32,438 bases of DNA from Prochlorococcus sp. AG-409-L14 (GTDB taxonomy: Bacteria > Cyanobacteriota > Cyanobacteriia > PCC-6307 > Cyanobiaceae). The stretch's first letter is position 1. Every line of letters starts with the position of its first letter. The notes beneath the pieces were generated by a model. The model was not told where the DNA came from and made no database searches. It saw nothing but the letters and a program-made list of their open reading frames with translations. The DNA lies in assembly GCA_003215545.1 (NCBI GenBank), contig QCKF01000013.1, positions 1 through 32,438 on the forward strand, read 5' to 3'. The position numbers and the translations under genes were made by a program. Shown piece after piece: positions 1 to 8,029 of this stretch.

Positions 1-468
1 CCCAAAGGCATCTGCGCTTCTGACCAGGGCAAACCCTTTACTTGATGGAAAACTTCCACAACTAGAGGGCACAGCTAATTCAATAGAGGGCCAATAAAGA
101 CCAGCTGCCATCCCAATAAATAATTGTCCTTTGAGGTAAGTGCTGAAATCATTTGCATGAAATAGAAGGATGTCAGCAATGATTGCAAAAACTGCAGTAA
201 CCCTAAGAGGCCATGAAAATTTAATTCCTTTATCAAGTATTGCTCCACTTAGTAGCCGCGCAATAGTCCCTACAAGCGCAGCAGCGGCAATTCCACTGCC
301 TATTTGAGTGGCTGAAAAATTTATTTTGTTAAAAATAAGAGGGGTGAGATAAATCACTCCCCCTGCCCCAATAGAGGCTATTAGCCTTGCCCTGGTAACT
401 AGTCTCAGTGTTGGGGGAAACTGGTCCCACCATTTGATTGGATTTGGCGTTGCTATCAAAACGCTCAA
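1..468 (-). CDS. MFS transporter, N-terminal part (cut by window edge)
   Basis: The minus strand is open in one frame from an in-frame TAA at 472-474 to base 1, so only about 155 N-terminal residues are present. The product starts near ILSVLIATPNPIKWWDQFPP and continues with hydrophobic, glycine-rich helices (ASIGAGGVIYLTPLIF, GIAAAALVGTIARLLSGAIL). RLLSGAILDKG resembles the loop between helices 2 and 3 of major facilitator superfamily carriers. It would be an inner-membrane secondary transporter of unknown substrate. There is no ATG; only TTG codons at 466-468 or 457-459 can start it, and AAGG lies about 12 bases upstream of the first. Either start overlaps the divergent hydrolase gene. The family call rests on topology and this loop, so it is moderately sure. 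Confidence 0.65.
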   Translation of the reverse strand, partial: MSVLIATPNPIKWWDQFPPTLRLVTRARLIASIGAGGVIYLTPLIFNKINFSATQIGSGIAAAALVGTIARLLSGAILDKGIKFSWPLRVTAVFAIIADILLFHANDFSTYLKGQLFIGMAAGLYWPSIELAVPSSCGSFPSSKGFALVRSADAFG

Positions 469-2048
469 AATTTAAAAAGACCTTACTTGGTGTCTTTGGC
501 AGTCTGATGTTTGGTCTTCCTTCTGGGTTGCCTTGTGAGGCAGCCCAGAAATTGGAAGTGCAGTTTGAAGGCATGTCAATTCCAATTGAGATAAAGGAAT
601 TACTTGAATGGAGCCGTACTAGGGACAACTATGGGTCAGAGCTTTTTTCCTGGCTCAGGTTATTGGATAGTCAAAGTCGTGATGGACTGCTTCGACTGCT
701 TAATGCGCCTTTATTGAAAGATCAAAGTATGGGTAGGCAAATGCTGAGGAGTTGGGTTGGTAGGCAGCTACTTGACGAAGTTAGTGATTTAATTCGTTTA
801 GATAATGACAGTAGTGGTGAAAAGGTAATTGAAAAGTTTGAATCTCTATTGGAAAGCCAACCGGAAGTATCTACCCTTGATCTCTTAGAAGCGTTACCAG
901 CAAAAAGTATTTATTTGGATTTAGATGCATTACTTAAGCTCGCTAGTCGTTGGAGGGCGGAACTGAAAATTCAGGAGGAACTTGTGATTGCTTTGCGGAA
1001 GATTCCTTCAACTTCTGAGGTTATTTCAGCTACTCGATTGAAAGCCACTAAGGAAAGCTTGCAACCCTCCATGGCCTTGAAGTTCCTAACAGTGGATCAT
1101 CGAGAAGATCCTTTGTCTTTGCACGTATGGACCCCAGCAGATTCAAATAATTTATCTAGATCAAGTTGGATAGTATTTATGCCTGGGCTGGGCGGAAGCC
1201 AGGATCATTTTCGATGGCTTGCCGAGAGTCTTAGCAGAGAAGGTTGGCCTGTTGTTGTATTACAACACCCTGGTAGCGACGCAAAGGCTGTTCAAGCACT
1301 TCTTGAGGGTAAGCGCTCAGCTCCAGGCGCTGAAGTCCTTCCCGATCGACTCGCTGATTTGAATTCGGTATTAGCAGCCAAGAAGAACGGCAATATCACC
1401 TTGAAAGGGGAAAAAGTTATTCTTATGGGCCATTCTTTAGGAGCATTAACTTCATTCCTTGCAGCGGGTGCATATCCTGTCTCTGGTCTTTATAACCGTT
1501 GCAGTAAAGTCTTAGATAGTCTAGCTCTAACTAACTTATCTCAACTTCTTCAATGTCAAATTGTTGATGTTAAGTTGTTAAAACAGAACAATATAGAAGA
1601 GTTAAATGCAATAGTTGCAATTAATAGCTTCGGCAGCTTACTTTGGCCTGATCCTGGGGATGCAAATATTCAAGTTCCACTTTTGTTAACAGGAGGCACT
1701 TATGATTTGATTACACCACCATTGAGTGAACAGTTAGGACTTTTAATTGCAACTAAGCCGAATCTTTATAGCCGTGTATTACTTATTGAGGGTGCCAGCC
1801 ATTTTTCGCCAATAAGAGTTGAGGGTCAAGTTGATCAAAAAAGTGGAGATGATCTTTTTCAATTAGGAGAAGCCATTGTTGGTGTGCAACCTGTTCTTGC
1901 TCAAGGCTTGTTGGCATCTGAGATAATTAGATTTCTGAGTAATTTGGAGTTAGGAATTGGAGTTGAGACTTCAATTCATATGCAAAGGGGACCATTGAAA
2001 CTGCATATATTAGATAGATTTAAGGCCAAAGAATTAATGGTCAATTAG
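438..2048 (+). CDS. Exported alpha/beta-hydrolase with N-terminal DUF1400-like region
   Basis: A 536-residue protein. The N-terminus has a signal-peptide pattern: basic SKRSKFKK, a hydrophobic stretch, then a likely cleavage near CEA-A at about 33-36, so it should act in the periplasm or lumen. Residues 37-200 resemble the helical DUF1400 region found ahead of cyanobacterial hydrolases. From about 215 an alpha/beta-hydrolase fold follows: oxyanion-loop-like FMPGLGGSQDHF (247-258), nucleophile elbow GHSLGA with Ser333, a likely acid in GGTYDLITPP, and a catalytic His in EGASHF. This predicts a serine esterase, lipase or dienelactone-hydrolase-like enzyme of unknown substrate. The first possible start is TTG at 438, because a TGA lies at 435-437; an ATG at 507 would remove the signal peptide. 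The stop overlaps the stop of the convergent permease gene by 4 bases. Confidence 0.8.
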   Translation: MDLALLSKRSKFKKTLLGVFGSLMFGLPSGLPCEAAQKLEVQFEGMSIPIEIKELLEWSRTRDNYGSELFSWLRLLDSQSRDGLLRLLNAPLLKDQSMGRQMLRSWVGRQLLDEVSDLIRLDNDSSGEKVIEKFESLLESQPEVSTLDLLEALPAKSIYLDLDALLKLASRWRAELKIQEELVIALRKIPSTSEVISATRLKATKESLQPSMALKFLTVDHREDPLSLHVWTPADSNNLSRSSWIVFMPGLGGSQDHFRWLAESLSREGWPVVVLQHPGSDAKAVQALLEGKRSAPGAEVLPDRLADLNSVLAAKKNGNITLKGEKVILMGHSLGALTSFLAAGAYPVSGLYNRCSKVLDSLALTNLSQLLQCQIVDVKLLKQNNIEELNAIVAINSFGSLLWPDPGDANIQVPLLLTGGTYDLITPPLSEQLGLLIATKPNLYSRVLLIEGASHFSPIRVEGQVDQKSGDDLFQLGEAIVGVQPVLAQGLLASEIIRFLSNLELGIGVETSIHMQRGPLKLHILDRFKAKELMVN

Positions 2049-3064
2049 TATCTAACTCTAGGGTCAATTATTGCTATTAGAATATCAATGGAAACACTTA
2101 TCAAGACTACCAATGTGGCAATAATTAATACGATACCTTGAACTACTGGATAGTCTCTTTGGTTAATTGCCTCTTGAAGTCTAAGTGCTATCCCAGGCCA
2201 GGAAAAGGTTATTTCAATTAAAAGGGCACCACCTACTAAAGAGGCAATTGTTATTCCTCCAATTGTAAGAACTGGCAGTAATGCATTGCGAAATGCATGT
2301 TTTAATATGATTTCTTTTGTTTTAATTCCCCTAACCCTTGCAGCTTGAATATATCCTGAGTTAAGTATATGACTTAAGTTTAGTCTTAGAGTACGACTAA
2401 AGATACCACTAATTAATACTCCTAGTGTACTTGCTGGTAAAATTAGATGTCTTAATCCCCCCCCTAAAGCAGCCCAGTTTGAGCTTGCAATACTATCTAA
2501 AAGAATGAATCCACTGCCATCAGGCTGTATAAGAGTAGGAGGAAATCTTCCACCTACTGGAAGCCAGCCTAAGGCAACACCAAAAAATAATTGAACGAGC
2601 ATTGCAGCCCAAAATGGCGGAAGCGCATAAGTACTTATCCCAAATAAACGGCCTAGCAGATCGACTTTTCCTTCTGGCTTAGCAATTCCACTAAATCCAA
2701 TGGAAAATCCTATGATTATTGCAATTATCAATGAGCAAATACTTAATTCAACGCTTGCAGGGAGTGAGTTAAATATAATTTCTTTTACTGGCTCTTGATT
2801 AATAAGTGCTTGTCCTAAATCAAGATGAATTAAACTGTGTATAAAGTCTTGGTATTGATTCCATAAGGGTTGGTCAAGACCTAGCTTTGTTCGTAATGCT
2901 TCTTTTGCTATTTGATTAGCTCTATTTCCGAGGATTGCATCTACAGGATCACCAGGAGCAATTCTTAGTAGGATAAAAACCATACTTGCAATTATCCATA
3001 ACATTAATGGCATCAATGCCAGTCTCGTTAATCCATACTTTAAAAGGGAAAGTTCTCTATTCAT
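2045..3064 (-). CDS. ABC transporter permease, DppB/OppB type
   Basis: A 339-residue inner-membrane permease of the peptide/nickel ABC importer class. It has the standard DppB layout: an N-terminal helix (LALMPLMLWIIASMVFILL), the family signature RIAPGDPVDAILG right after it, then five more helices. The cytoplasmic coupling (EAA-like) loop is near AARVRGIKTKEIILKHAFRNALLPVL, seen around residues 240-270. Length is normal. Its start overlaps the end of the binding-protein gene by 8 bases, so the two are translationally coupled and surely partners. No DppC-like second permease and no ATPase are nearby, so the complex must be completed from elsewhere. The substrate cannot be read from sequence; peptide, nickel and opine importers share this fold. 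Confidence 0.88.
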   Translation of the reverse strand: MNRELSLLKYGLTRLALMPLMLWIIASMVFILLRIAPGDPVDAILGNRANQIAKEALRTKLGLDQPLWNQYQDFIHSLIHLDLGQALINQEPVKEIIFNSLPASVELSICSLIIAIIIGFSIGFSGIAKPEGKVDLLGRLFGISTYALPPFWAAMLVQLFFGVALGWLPVGGRFPPTLIQPDGSGFILLDSIASSNWAALGGGLRHLILPASTLGVLISGIFSRTLRLNLSHILNSGYIQAARVRGIKTKEIILKHAFRNALLPVLTIGGITIASLVGGALLIEITFSWPGIALRLQEAINQRDYPVVQGIVLIIATLVVLISVSIDILIAIIDPRVRY

Positions 3065-4652
3065 TGTTAGTTTTTCTTAGTCGATGAAGAAGTAATTGTC
3101 CGCTTTTATTAAATTCAGGTTCGCTAATGTATTTTTGGGACCATGCTCTTGGACTTTCAAGCCATACTGGCAAGTATGCACTGCCTCTCGCAGCATTTAT
3201 TTCAATTTCTTTTAGTTTCTTAATACGCTTCTCTCCATATATTTTATCACTATTGGTTAATTGCTTTTCTATTAGTGGAGAAGCCCAGAAGCTTCCGCTA
3301 GAAGCAGCTTCGCCTTTGAGGCAAGTAGTTTCTTTTATTAGTTTGCAGCTAAGTAGAGGGGTTAAATATGCTTCTGGGTCGGGATATGAACCTCTCCAGT
3401 CAAGCATTACAGCCTCATAGGAACCTTGGCTTAGTTGTCTGTATATTGTAGTGGATTCAACTCCATTGAGTTTTAGATTAAGACAGCCTTTTAAGTCTCG
3501 CTTAGTTAATTCTTTCCATGTTAACGCTAATAGCTTGTCAGCAGGTACATTTGAACGGTAAGATAAATTAATCTCAAGTTCTCTTTTACTGCAATATCCT
3601 TCGACTTTTAGTAAATCTCTAGCTTTAATAGGATCATATTTAGGCCAGGTAGAGTTCATCCCATTGTTTAAAGATGGTGGGATCAGTGATCTTAATGGCT
3701 TCCTTAAGCCATAGCTTACTCTTTGACTAACTAATTCACGATCAATGCTATACATTAACGCTTTTCTTATTCCTAGATTTTTAAGAGACCCTTTATTACT
3801 TTTGAAAGTTATGTAGCCAATCTCAAGTGATTCTCCAATCCCTTCTTTGAATAAACCTTTTTGTGACATCCTGTGGAGAAAAAATCTTTGATCTTCATCG
3901 ATTGAATTTGAAAGAAGTACATCTATTTCGCCAATGCGCAGAGAAGATAATAGTGAGGTTGAATTATTTAAGTTAATGAGAGTTACTCCATTATTTAATG
4001 CTTTTCGACCCCAATACTTTTTAAATGGTTCAAGTTTCTGTTGTTGTGGTGTGAAACTTTTTAGAATATAAGGTCCAGTTCCAATAAATTTCTTGTTTAA
4101 GAAACTTTCCTTGTGCGATTTATAGGCTTCAGGAGATAAAGGAGTAAGATTTATAGATGTAAGGAGCTTCTCTAATGAGCTTGAAGGTCGCTTTAGTTGT
4201 ATTCTTAGGAGGAATTTTTCTGGAGTTTCTATTGACTTGATTCTATCACCTATTAAATAACTTAATGTGCCTATCTTTAGAAATCTATTTATAGTAAATT
4301 TCATTGCATATGAATTGAATTCAGTTCCATCATGAAATAGAACGTCTTTCCTAAGGGGTATTGAAATAGTTAGGCCATAGTTGGTGATTTCTGGGGCTGC
4401 AAGAGCTAATACAGGATCTAAATTCCCTTGCTTGTTTACTTTATAAAGTGGGTCACCCAAAGAACTTATAAGTTGTAATGCATGGAATGTACTGGCTTGA
4501 GCTGGATCTACGGAGCTGATTTTTCCAGCTGTGGCAATAATGATTTCATTTTTATTTGCTTTATGTTTACATGATGCCTGTGTGATTAGTAATAATATGC
4601 TTGATATACAAGATATAAGCTTAAAATTGTTTATAGGTACTGATTTTTGCAA
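3057..4652 (-). CDS. ABC transporter substrate-binding lipoprotein, family 5
   Basis: A 531-residue extracytoplasmic solute-binding protein of the OppA/DppA/NikA family. The N-terminus is hydrophobic (LISCISSILLLITQASC) and ends at Cys28 with small residues before it, which fits a lipoprotein signal with an imperfect lipobox (Gln at -3). The family-5 pattern follows: SSVDPAQAST and GDPLYKVNKQGNLDPVLA near the start, LRKDVLFHDGTEFNS around 100, and FIGTGPYILKSFTP around 190. LDWRGSYPDPEAYLTPLL near 420 also fits. The only start available is TTG at 4650-4652. It begins 27 bases after the small unknown gene and overlaps the permease by 8 bases. Together they form an importer for peptides or a similar small solute; the ligand is unknown. 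Confidence 0.85.
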   Translation of the reverse strand: MQKSVPINNFKLISCISSILLLITQASCKHKANKNEIIIATAGKISSVDPAQASTFHALQLISSLGDPLYKVNKQGNLDPVLALAAPEITNYGLTISIPLRKDVLFHDGTEFNSYAMKFTINRFLKIGTLSYLIGDRIKSIETPEKFLLRIQLKRPSSSLEKLLTSINLTPLSPEAYKSHKESFLNKKFIGTGPYILKSFTPQQQKLEPFKKYWGRKALNNGVTLINLNNSTSLLSSLRIGEIDVLLSNSIDEDQRFFLHRMSQKGLFKEGIGESLEIGYITFKSNKGSLKNLGIRKALMYSIDRELVSQRVSYGLRKPLRSLIPPSLNNGMNSTWPKYDPIKARDLLKVEGYCSKRELEINLSYRSNVPADKLLALTWKELTKRDLKGCLNLKLNGVESTTIYRQLSQGSYEAVMLDWRGSYPDPEAYLTPLLSCKLIKETTCLKGEAASSGSFWASPLIEKQLTNSDKIYGEKRIKKLKEIEINAARGSAYLPVWLESPRAWSQKYISEPEFNKSGQLLLHRLRKTNNE

Positions 4653-4679
4653 AATCCTAAGGGTTCTATTGAGATATCC

Positions 4680-4883
4680 TTAATGATTACTAATTGAAAT
4701 AGGCGTGGACTCTGAAGTTGTATTCGTTATTTGCTTTAGAGGAATTTCAAAGACTGGTGATCCTTTTGGAAGAAGAGGCCATCGTCTTACCCAGCAGCGC
4801 TTATGCGCAAAATCAATTCCTATAACTTGAAATAGATCTTGACTGCTTTGCAGCTGCACACAATCACCTTGATGGAGATTCAT
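4680..4883 (-). CDS. Small conserved-looking SH3-like protein, unknown function
   Basis: A 67-residue protein starting MNLHQGDCVQLQSS. I chose the ATG at 4881-4883 because AAGGA lies about 12 bases upstream. A longer form from TTG at 4937 would add 18 poorly structured residues. The body alternates short beta-strand-like segments (GDCVQL, LFQVIGIDF, KRCWVRRWPL, SPVFEIPLKQI), as in SH3-like or KOW-like small barrels. There is no signal peptide, membrane helix or metal site. It sits between homoserine dehydrogenase and the binding-protein gene on the same strand, 27 bases from the latter, so it is probably co-transcribed. I do not recognise the family and assign no function. Confidence 0.6.
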   Translation of the reverse strand: MNLHQGDCVQLQSSQDLFQVIGIDFAHKRCWVRRWPLLPKGSPVFEIPLKQITNTTSESTPISISNH

Positions 4884-5027
4884 AATGCTAGAAGGTCCTT
4901 TTGAGGCAGAGAGAGCTTTTTTGCTTCTTGGAAGCAAATGGATTTACCAGCCTTGATGGATAAGGTTTCTTAGCTCCTTACTAAATATGGCCCATTACCC
5001 ATAAGCTTTGCCATGTTTTGAGTGATT

Positions 5028-6344
5028 TTAAAGACATCCTATTTGTGCTTCTATGCCAATAACCTCTTTTAATGCTTGGATTTCCTTTAATGTTTTGCTC
5101 ATTTGCTCACCATTGACTTCTTGAGTAATAACGACTATCTCTGCTCCAGATTGGCTTGCATCAAATTGGACTATGGATTGGATTGATACGTCATGCTCTC
5201 CAAATGCTGTGCCGATTTTCCCTATAACTCCTGGAGTATCAAGTGTTTTGACCCGTAGATAGTGTTTTTGAATTATTTCATTTGGCGATGCCAAATGGCA
5301 CATCCTCCAGCTACTTGCTGCAAGGAGAGGGTCTAAACAGCCGCTTTTTTCTCCAAGGAAATTAATGCCAGCAATATTGAGAATATCTGCAACCACTGCA
5401 GAAGCTGTTGGGCCTGCTCCTGCTCCTGGTCCGTAGAACATGACTTGGCCTATAGGGTCTCCCTCAACAAGGATTGCATTGTTTACCCCATTAACACCAG
5501 CCAAAGGATGTTCCTTTGGCAACAATGTTGGTTGAACCCATACTGCTAAGGGTAGTGAATTGGTTTCATTCTCCTTTTTCTCAAGACATTCGGCAACAGC
5601 AAGAAGTTTGACTCTATAACCAAGTTGATTGGCATAATCAACATCAATACTTTTTAATTTGTTGATTCCATGAGTTGGGATATTTGTTCTTTCTACTGAA
5701 CCTCCAAAGGCCAGCCCACTCAGAATTGCAATTTTGTCAGCTGCATCAAGACCTTCAACATCTGCCGCTGGATCTGCCTCTGCGTATCCGAGCTTTTGAG
5801 CTTCTTCAAGTACCTCTTTGTAGGGAACTTTTTCTTTGGCCATTTTACTAAGTATGTAATTAGTTGTTCCATTAATAATTCCAGTTACTTTTTTGATGCG
5901 ATTTCCTCCTAGAGATTGCTTTAAAGGTTCGATTATTGGAATACCTCCTCCAACAGCGGCTTCGATAAGAACGTATACACCTGCTTTGCTTGCAGCAGAA
6001 GCAATCTCTTCACCATGCCTAGCTATTACAGCTTTATTTGCTGTCACTACGGACTTCCCTGCCCTAATGGCTCTCATGATTAGAGTTCTTGCAGGTTCGA
6101 TTCCTCCAATAACCTCAACTACTACATCTACAGCTGGATTGTCTATTACTAAGTTTGGGTCTTGGCAGAGTATTGATGTAGGGATTGAAATCTCGCGAGG
6201 TCTTTCGAGATTTTTTACAGCAACTCCAACTAGCTCTATATCCCTCACAAGAGGATGTCTTTTGTCTGGAGTTTGAAGGATTTTGGCAACTCCTGTACCT
6301 ACTGTGCCAAGACCTAGAAGACCAATTCCAATCTTTTTGCCCAT
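5028..6344 (-). CDS. hom: Homoserine dehydrogenase
   Basis: This enzyme reduces aspartate 4-semialdehyde to homoserine with NAD(P)H, the branch point to threonine and methionine. The 438-residue length matches the monofunctional bacterial form. The N-terminal Rossmann motif GLLGLGTVGTGV (about 8-19) binds the nucleotide. VVEVIGGIEPA and VTANKAVIA follow. The catalytic-domain signature is seen in EAAVGGGIPIIEPL, INGTTNYILSKM and YAEADPAADVEGLDAADKIAILS. The tail from about 360 (LRVKTLDTPGVIGKIGTAF) is an ACT domain, which usually mediates feedback inhibition by threonine. The ATG start is at 6342-6344. A downstream gap of about 140 bases to the small unknown gene leaves operon membership open. 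Confidence 0.96.
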   Translation of the reverse strand: MGKKIGIGLLGLGTVGTGVAKILQTPDKRHPLVRDIELVGVAVKNLERPREISIPTSILCQDPNLVIDNPAVDVVVEVIGGIEPARTLIMRAIRAGKSVVTANKAVIARHGEEIASAASKAGVYVLIEAAVGGGIPIIEPLKQSLGGNRIKKVTGIINGTTNYILSKMAKEKVPYKEVLEEAQKLGYAEADPAADVEGLDAADKIAILSGLAFGGSVERTNIPTHGINKLKSIDVDYANQLGYRVKLLAVAECLEKKENETNSLPLAVWVQPTLLPKEHPLAGVNGVNNAILVEGDPIGQVMFYGPGAGAGPTASAVVADILNIAGINFLGEKSGCLDPLLAASSWRMCHLASPNEIIQKHYLRVKTLDTPGVIGKIGTAFGEHDVSIQSIVQFDASQSGAEIVVITQEVNGEQMSKTLKEIQALKEVIGIEAQIGCL

Positions 6345-6384
6345 AAATATGCTCTCTAGAGGAAGATTTGTTTAAAAGACACTA

Positions 6385-6855
6385 TTACGAGGTTAAGGAA
6401 TCGTTTCTTAAAAACGCTTCTGCTTGGGATTTCATTTTTAGCAAAATATTCAAGAAGCCATTTGCCCTTGAAGGAGTAAGGCTTCCTTGAAGCCCTGTGG
6501 CCTTTATGAAGTCAGGATTCACGTTGATCACTTCTTGAGGGGTCAGCTTATCTAGGCCTTTTATTAATAGCGCCAGTAATCCTTTTGTGATAAGCGCATC
6601 TGAGTAGCCTTGCCAATGGATTTGATCTTCAAGGAGTTCTCCAAAAACGTATACCTCAGAAACACATCCTTTGACTTTGTATCTCTTGTCGATCAGCTCT
6701 TTAGGCATTACAGGAAGCTTTTTGGCGAGCCAAAGGACATATTCATAACGCCTGCGTGGTTCACTTGTACTGCTAAGCCGGTCCACAATTGTGTCAAGAG
6801 CTTTACTGCCAAAGGTGTTTAAATTTTTGCTTGGTCTGTTTTCTTCCATGATCAT
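6385..6855 (-). CDS. sufE: SufE family sulfur acceptor protein
   Basis: SufE takes persulfide sulfur from the cysteine desulfurase SufS and passes it to the SufBCD scaffold for Fe-S cluster assembly, important for photosystem I. The 156 residues fit the family. YEYVLWLAKKLPVMPKEL (38-55) is the usual opening, and VKGCVSEVYV carries the conserved acceptor Cys64. IHWQGYSDALITKGLLALLI and LTPSRANGFLNILLKMK complete the fold. Two starts are possible, ATG at 6853-6855 or ATG two codons later. It is separated by 40 bases from homoserine dehydrogenase on the same strand and by 118 bases from the folate gene upstream. Confidence 0.93.
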   Translation of the reverse strand: MIMEENRPSKNLNTFGSKALDTIVDRLSSTSEPRRRYEYVLWLAKKLPVMPKELIDKRYKVKGCVSEVYVFGELLEDQIHWQGYSDALITKGLLALLIKGLDKLTPQEVINVNPDFIKATGLQGSLTPSRANGFLNILLKMKSQAEAFLRNDSLTS

Positions 6856-6973
6856 GCTTAGGTTTATAGAGTGTTTTTAAATACTGTTTAGCTAAATTAC
6901 TGAGAAGTGATTGATGTTGTCTGCTTTTAATATTAGTTGAGGACTTAAATAGTAAATGAATACGTATTTTGGG

Positions 6974-7552
6974 TTAATTTATTTCATACTCTCCTTCTTC
7001 ACTAATCCAGCCTTTAAATGGGATATCCCAATGATCCTTTGCGAGAGGGGTTGAAGAAATGCAGGCATTTGGGACTATAAGCATGGACTTGACTTCTCTC
7101 CATTCTGGTTTACTTCTAAGTCGATCAAAATAACCACCACCATATCCGAGTCGAAAGCCTTTGATATCAACGGCAAGAGCGGGGATAAGTAACAAGACTA
7201 TTTCACTAGGACTTAAAGTTCTTTCTTTGATAGGTGCTGGTATGCCTAACAAATCTTTTTCAAGAGGGTTATTATGCCAAGGGAAATAATTAACTCTCCC
7301 TTTATTGAATATTCCTGGTAAGGCGAAATTTACATTTAATGATTCTTTTAAGTCTAGTAGATTCACTTCTCCTTTAAGCGGCCAGTAAATTCCTATGTAT
7401 TGGTTTTTTGTTAAGGATTTATATTCTTTTTTGGTTAGAAATTTGATAACTTGATTAAGGATTGAATCCTCAACTTTAGGCATGACATCGGATCGTATCT
7501 TGCTATACTTATCTCTTAGTTTTGATTTCTTTTCTTTTATATATTCAGGCAT
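6974..7552 (-). CDS. 5-formyltetrahydrofolate cyclo-ligase
   Basis: A 192-residue enzyme that uses ATP to convert 5-formyl-THF to 5,10-methenyl-THF, recycling the storage folate. The family fingerprint is clear: KLRDKYSKIRSDV near the N-terminus, IGIYWPLKGEVN (53-64), and the ATP/Mg region LLIPALAVDIKGFRLGYGGGYFDR, in which the glycine-rich GYGGGYFDR is diagnostic. DHWDIPFKGWISEEG closes the protein as in homologues. It starts 6 bases after the ruvC stop, so it is probably translated from the chlI-ruvC transcript. It shares one-carbon metabolism with folD at about 26.6-27.5 kb, though the two are far apart here. Confidence 0.93.
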   Translation of the reverse strand: MPEYIKEKKSKLRDKYSKIRSDVMPKVEDSILNQVIKFLTKKEYKSLTKNQYIGIYWPLKGEVNLLDLKESLNVNFALPGIFNKGRVNYFPWHNNPLEKDLLGIPAPIKERTLSPSEIVLLLIPALAVDIKGFRLGYGGGYFDRLRSKPEWREVKSMLIVPNACISSTPLAKDHWDIPFKGWISEEGEYEIN

Positions 7553-7558
7553 AGAAGT

Positions 7559-8023
7559 TTATCTTTGAAACCAGCCTGTTAGTGCTATTGCGAGTGCATC
7601 GGCTGCATCGTCTGGCCTAGGAGGCTTGCTAAGTTCAAGTTCTCTCATTACAGCTTCTAGTACCTCATTTTTATCGGCTCGGCCAGAGCCAGTCAGGGCG
7701 AGCTTTATTTGCATTGGAGGAAATTCGACAATTGGTACTTTAAATCTTGTCAAAGTCATAATTAATACTCCTCTAGCTTGCACAACACTGATAGTGGAGC
7801 TTGAGCGGTAAAAGAAAAATTTTTCTACTGCTGCCAATTTAGGTTTCCATAGACGTATTAGCTTTCTTAAATCTGATGCGATCTCAACCATTCTTTTGCC
7901 TTCATTTTGGTTTGAATCCGTTCTAATGATTCCGCAGTCAAGCATCTTTTGTTCTTTTTCGTTGATATCAATTAACCCATAGCCAACTCTTGCAAGACCT
8001 GGATCTATCCCTAATATTCTCAA
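7559..8023 (-). CDS. ruvC: Holliday junction resolvase RuvC
   Basis: RuvC is the dimeric endonuclease that cuts Holliday junctions made by RuvAB during recombinational repair. The 154-residue length is typical. Catalytic acids are all visible: Asp7 in [14 protein letters not shown], Glu67 in LAAVEKFFF, and Asp139/Asp142 in [13 protein letters not shown]. The loop between them ([24 protein letters not shown]) matches the family. The gene starts 6 bases after chlI and ends 6 bases before the cyclo-ligase, so it lies in the middle of a compact operon with a chlorophyll gene. This grouping reflects genome packing more than shared function. Confidence 0.96.
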   Translation of the reverse strand: MRILGIDPGLARVGYGLIDINEKEQKMLDCGIIRTDSNQNEGKRMVEIASDLRKLIRLWKPKLAAVEKFFFYRSSSTISVVQARGVLIMTLTRFKVPIVEFPPMQIKLALTGSGRADKNEVLEAVMRELELSKPPRPDDAADALAIALTGWFQR

Positions 8024-8029
8024 TTGTTT

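Noticed and set aside
329-628. 99-codon minus-strand frame at the left end
   Set aside because: The adjacent frame encodes a membrane transporter with clear helices and reaches the window edge; this one is a low-complexity shadow.
4970-5015. 14-codon minus-strand frame (MAKLMGNGPYLVRS) between hom and the small unknown gene
   Set aside because: It is too short to judge and has no recognisable motif or conserved partner.
6060-6110. GGTTCGATTCC-like string resembling a tRNA T arm
   Set aside because: It lies inside the homoserine dehydrogenase coding sequence and no acceptor or anticodon arms can be drawn around it.
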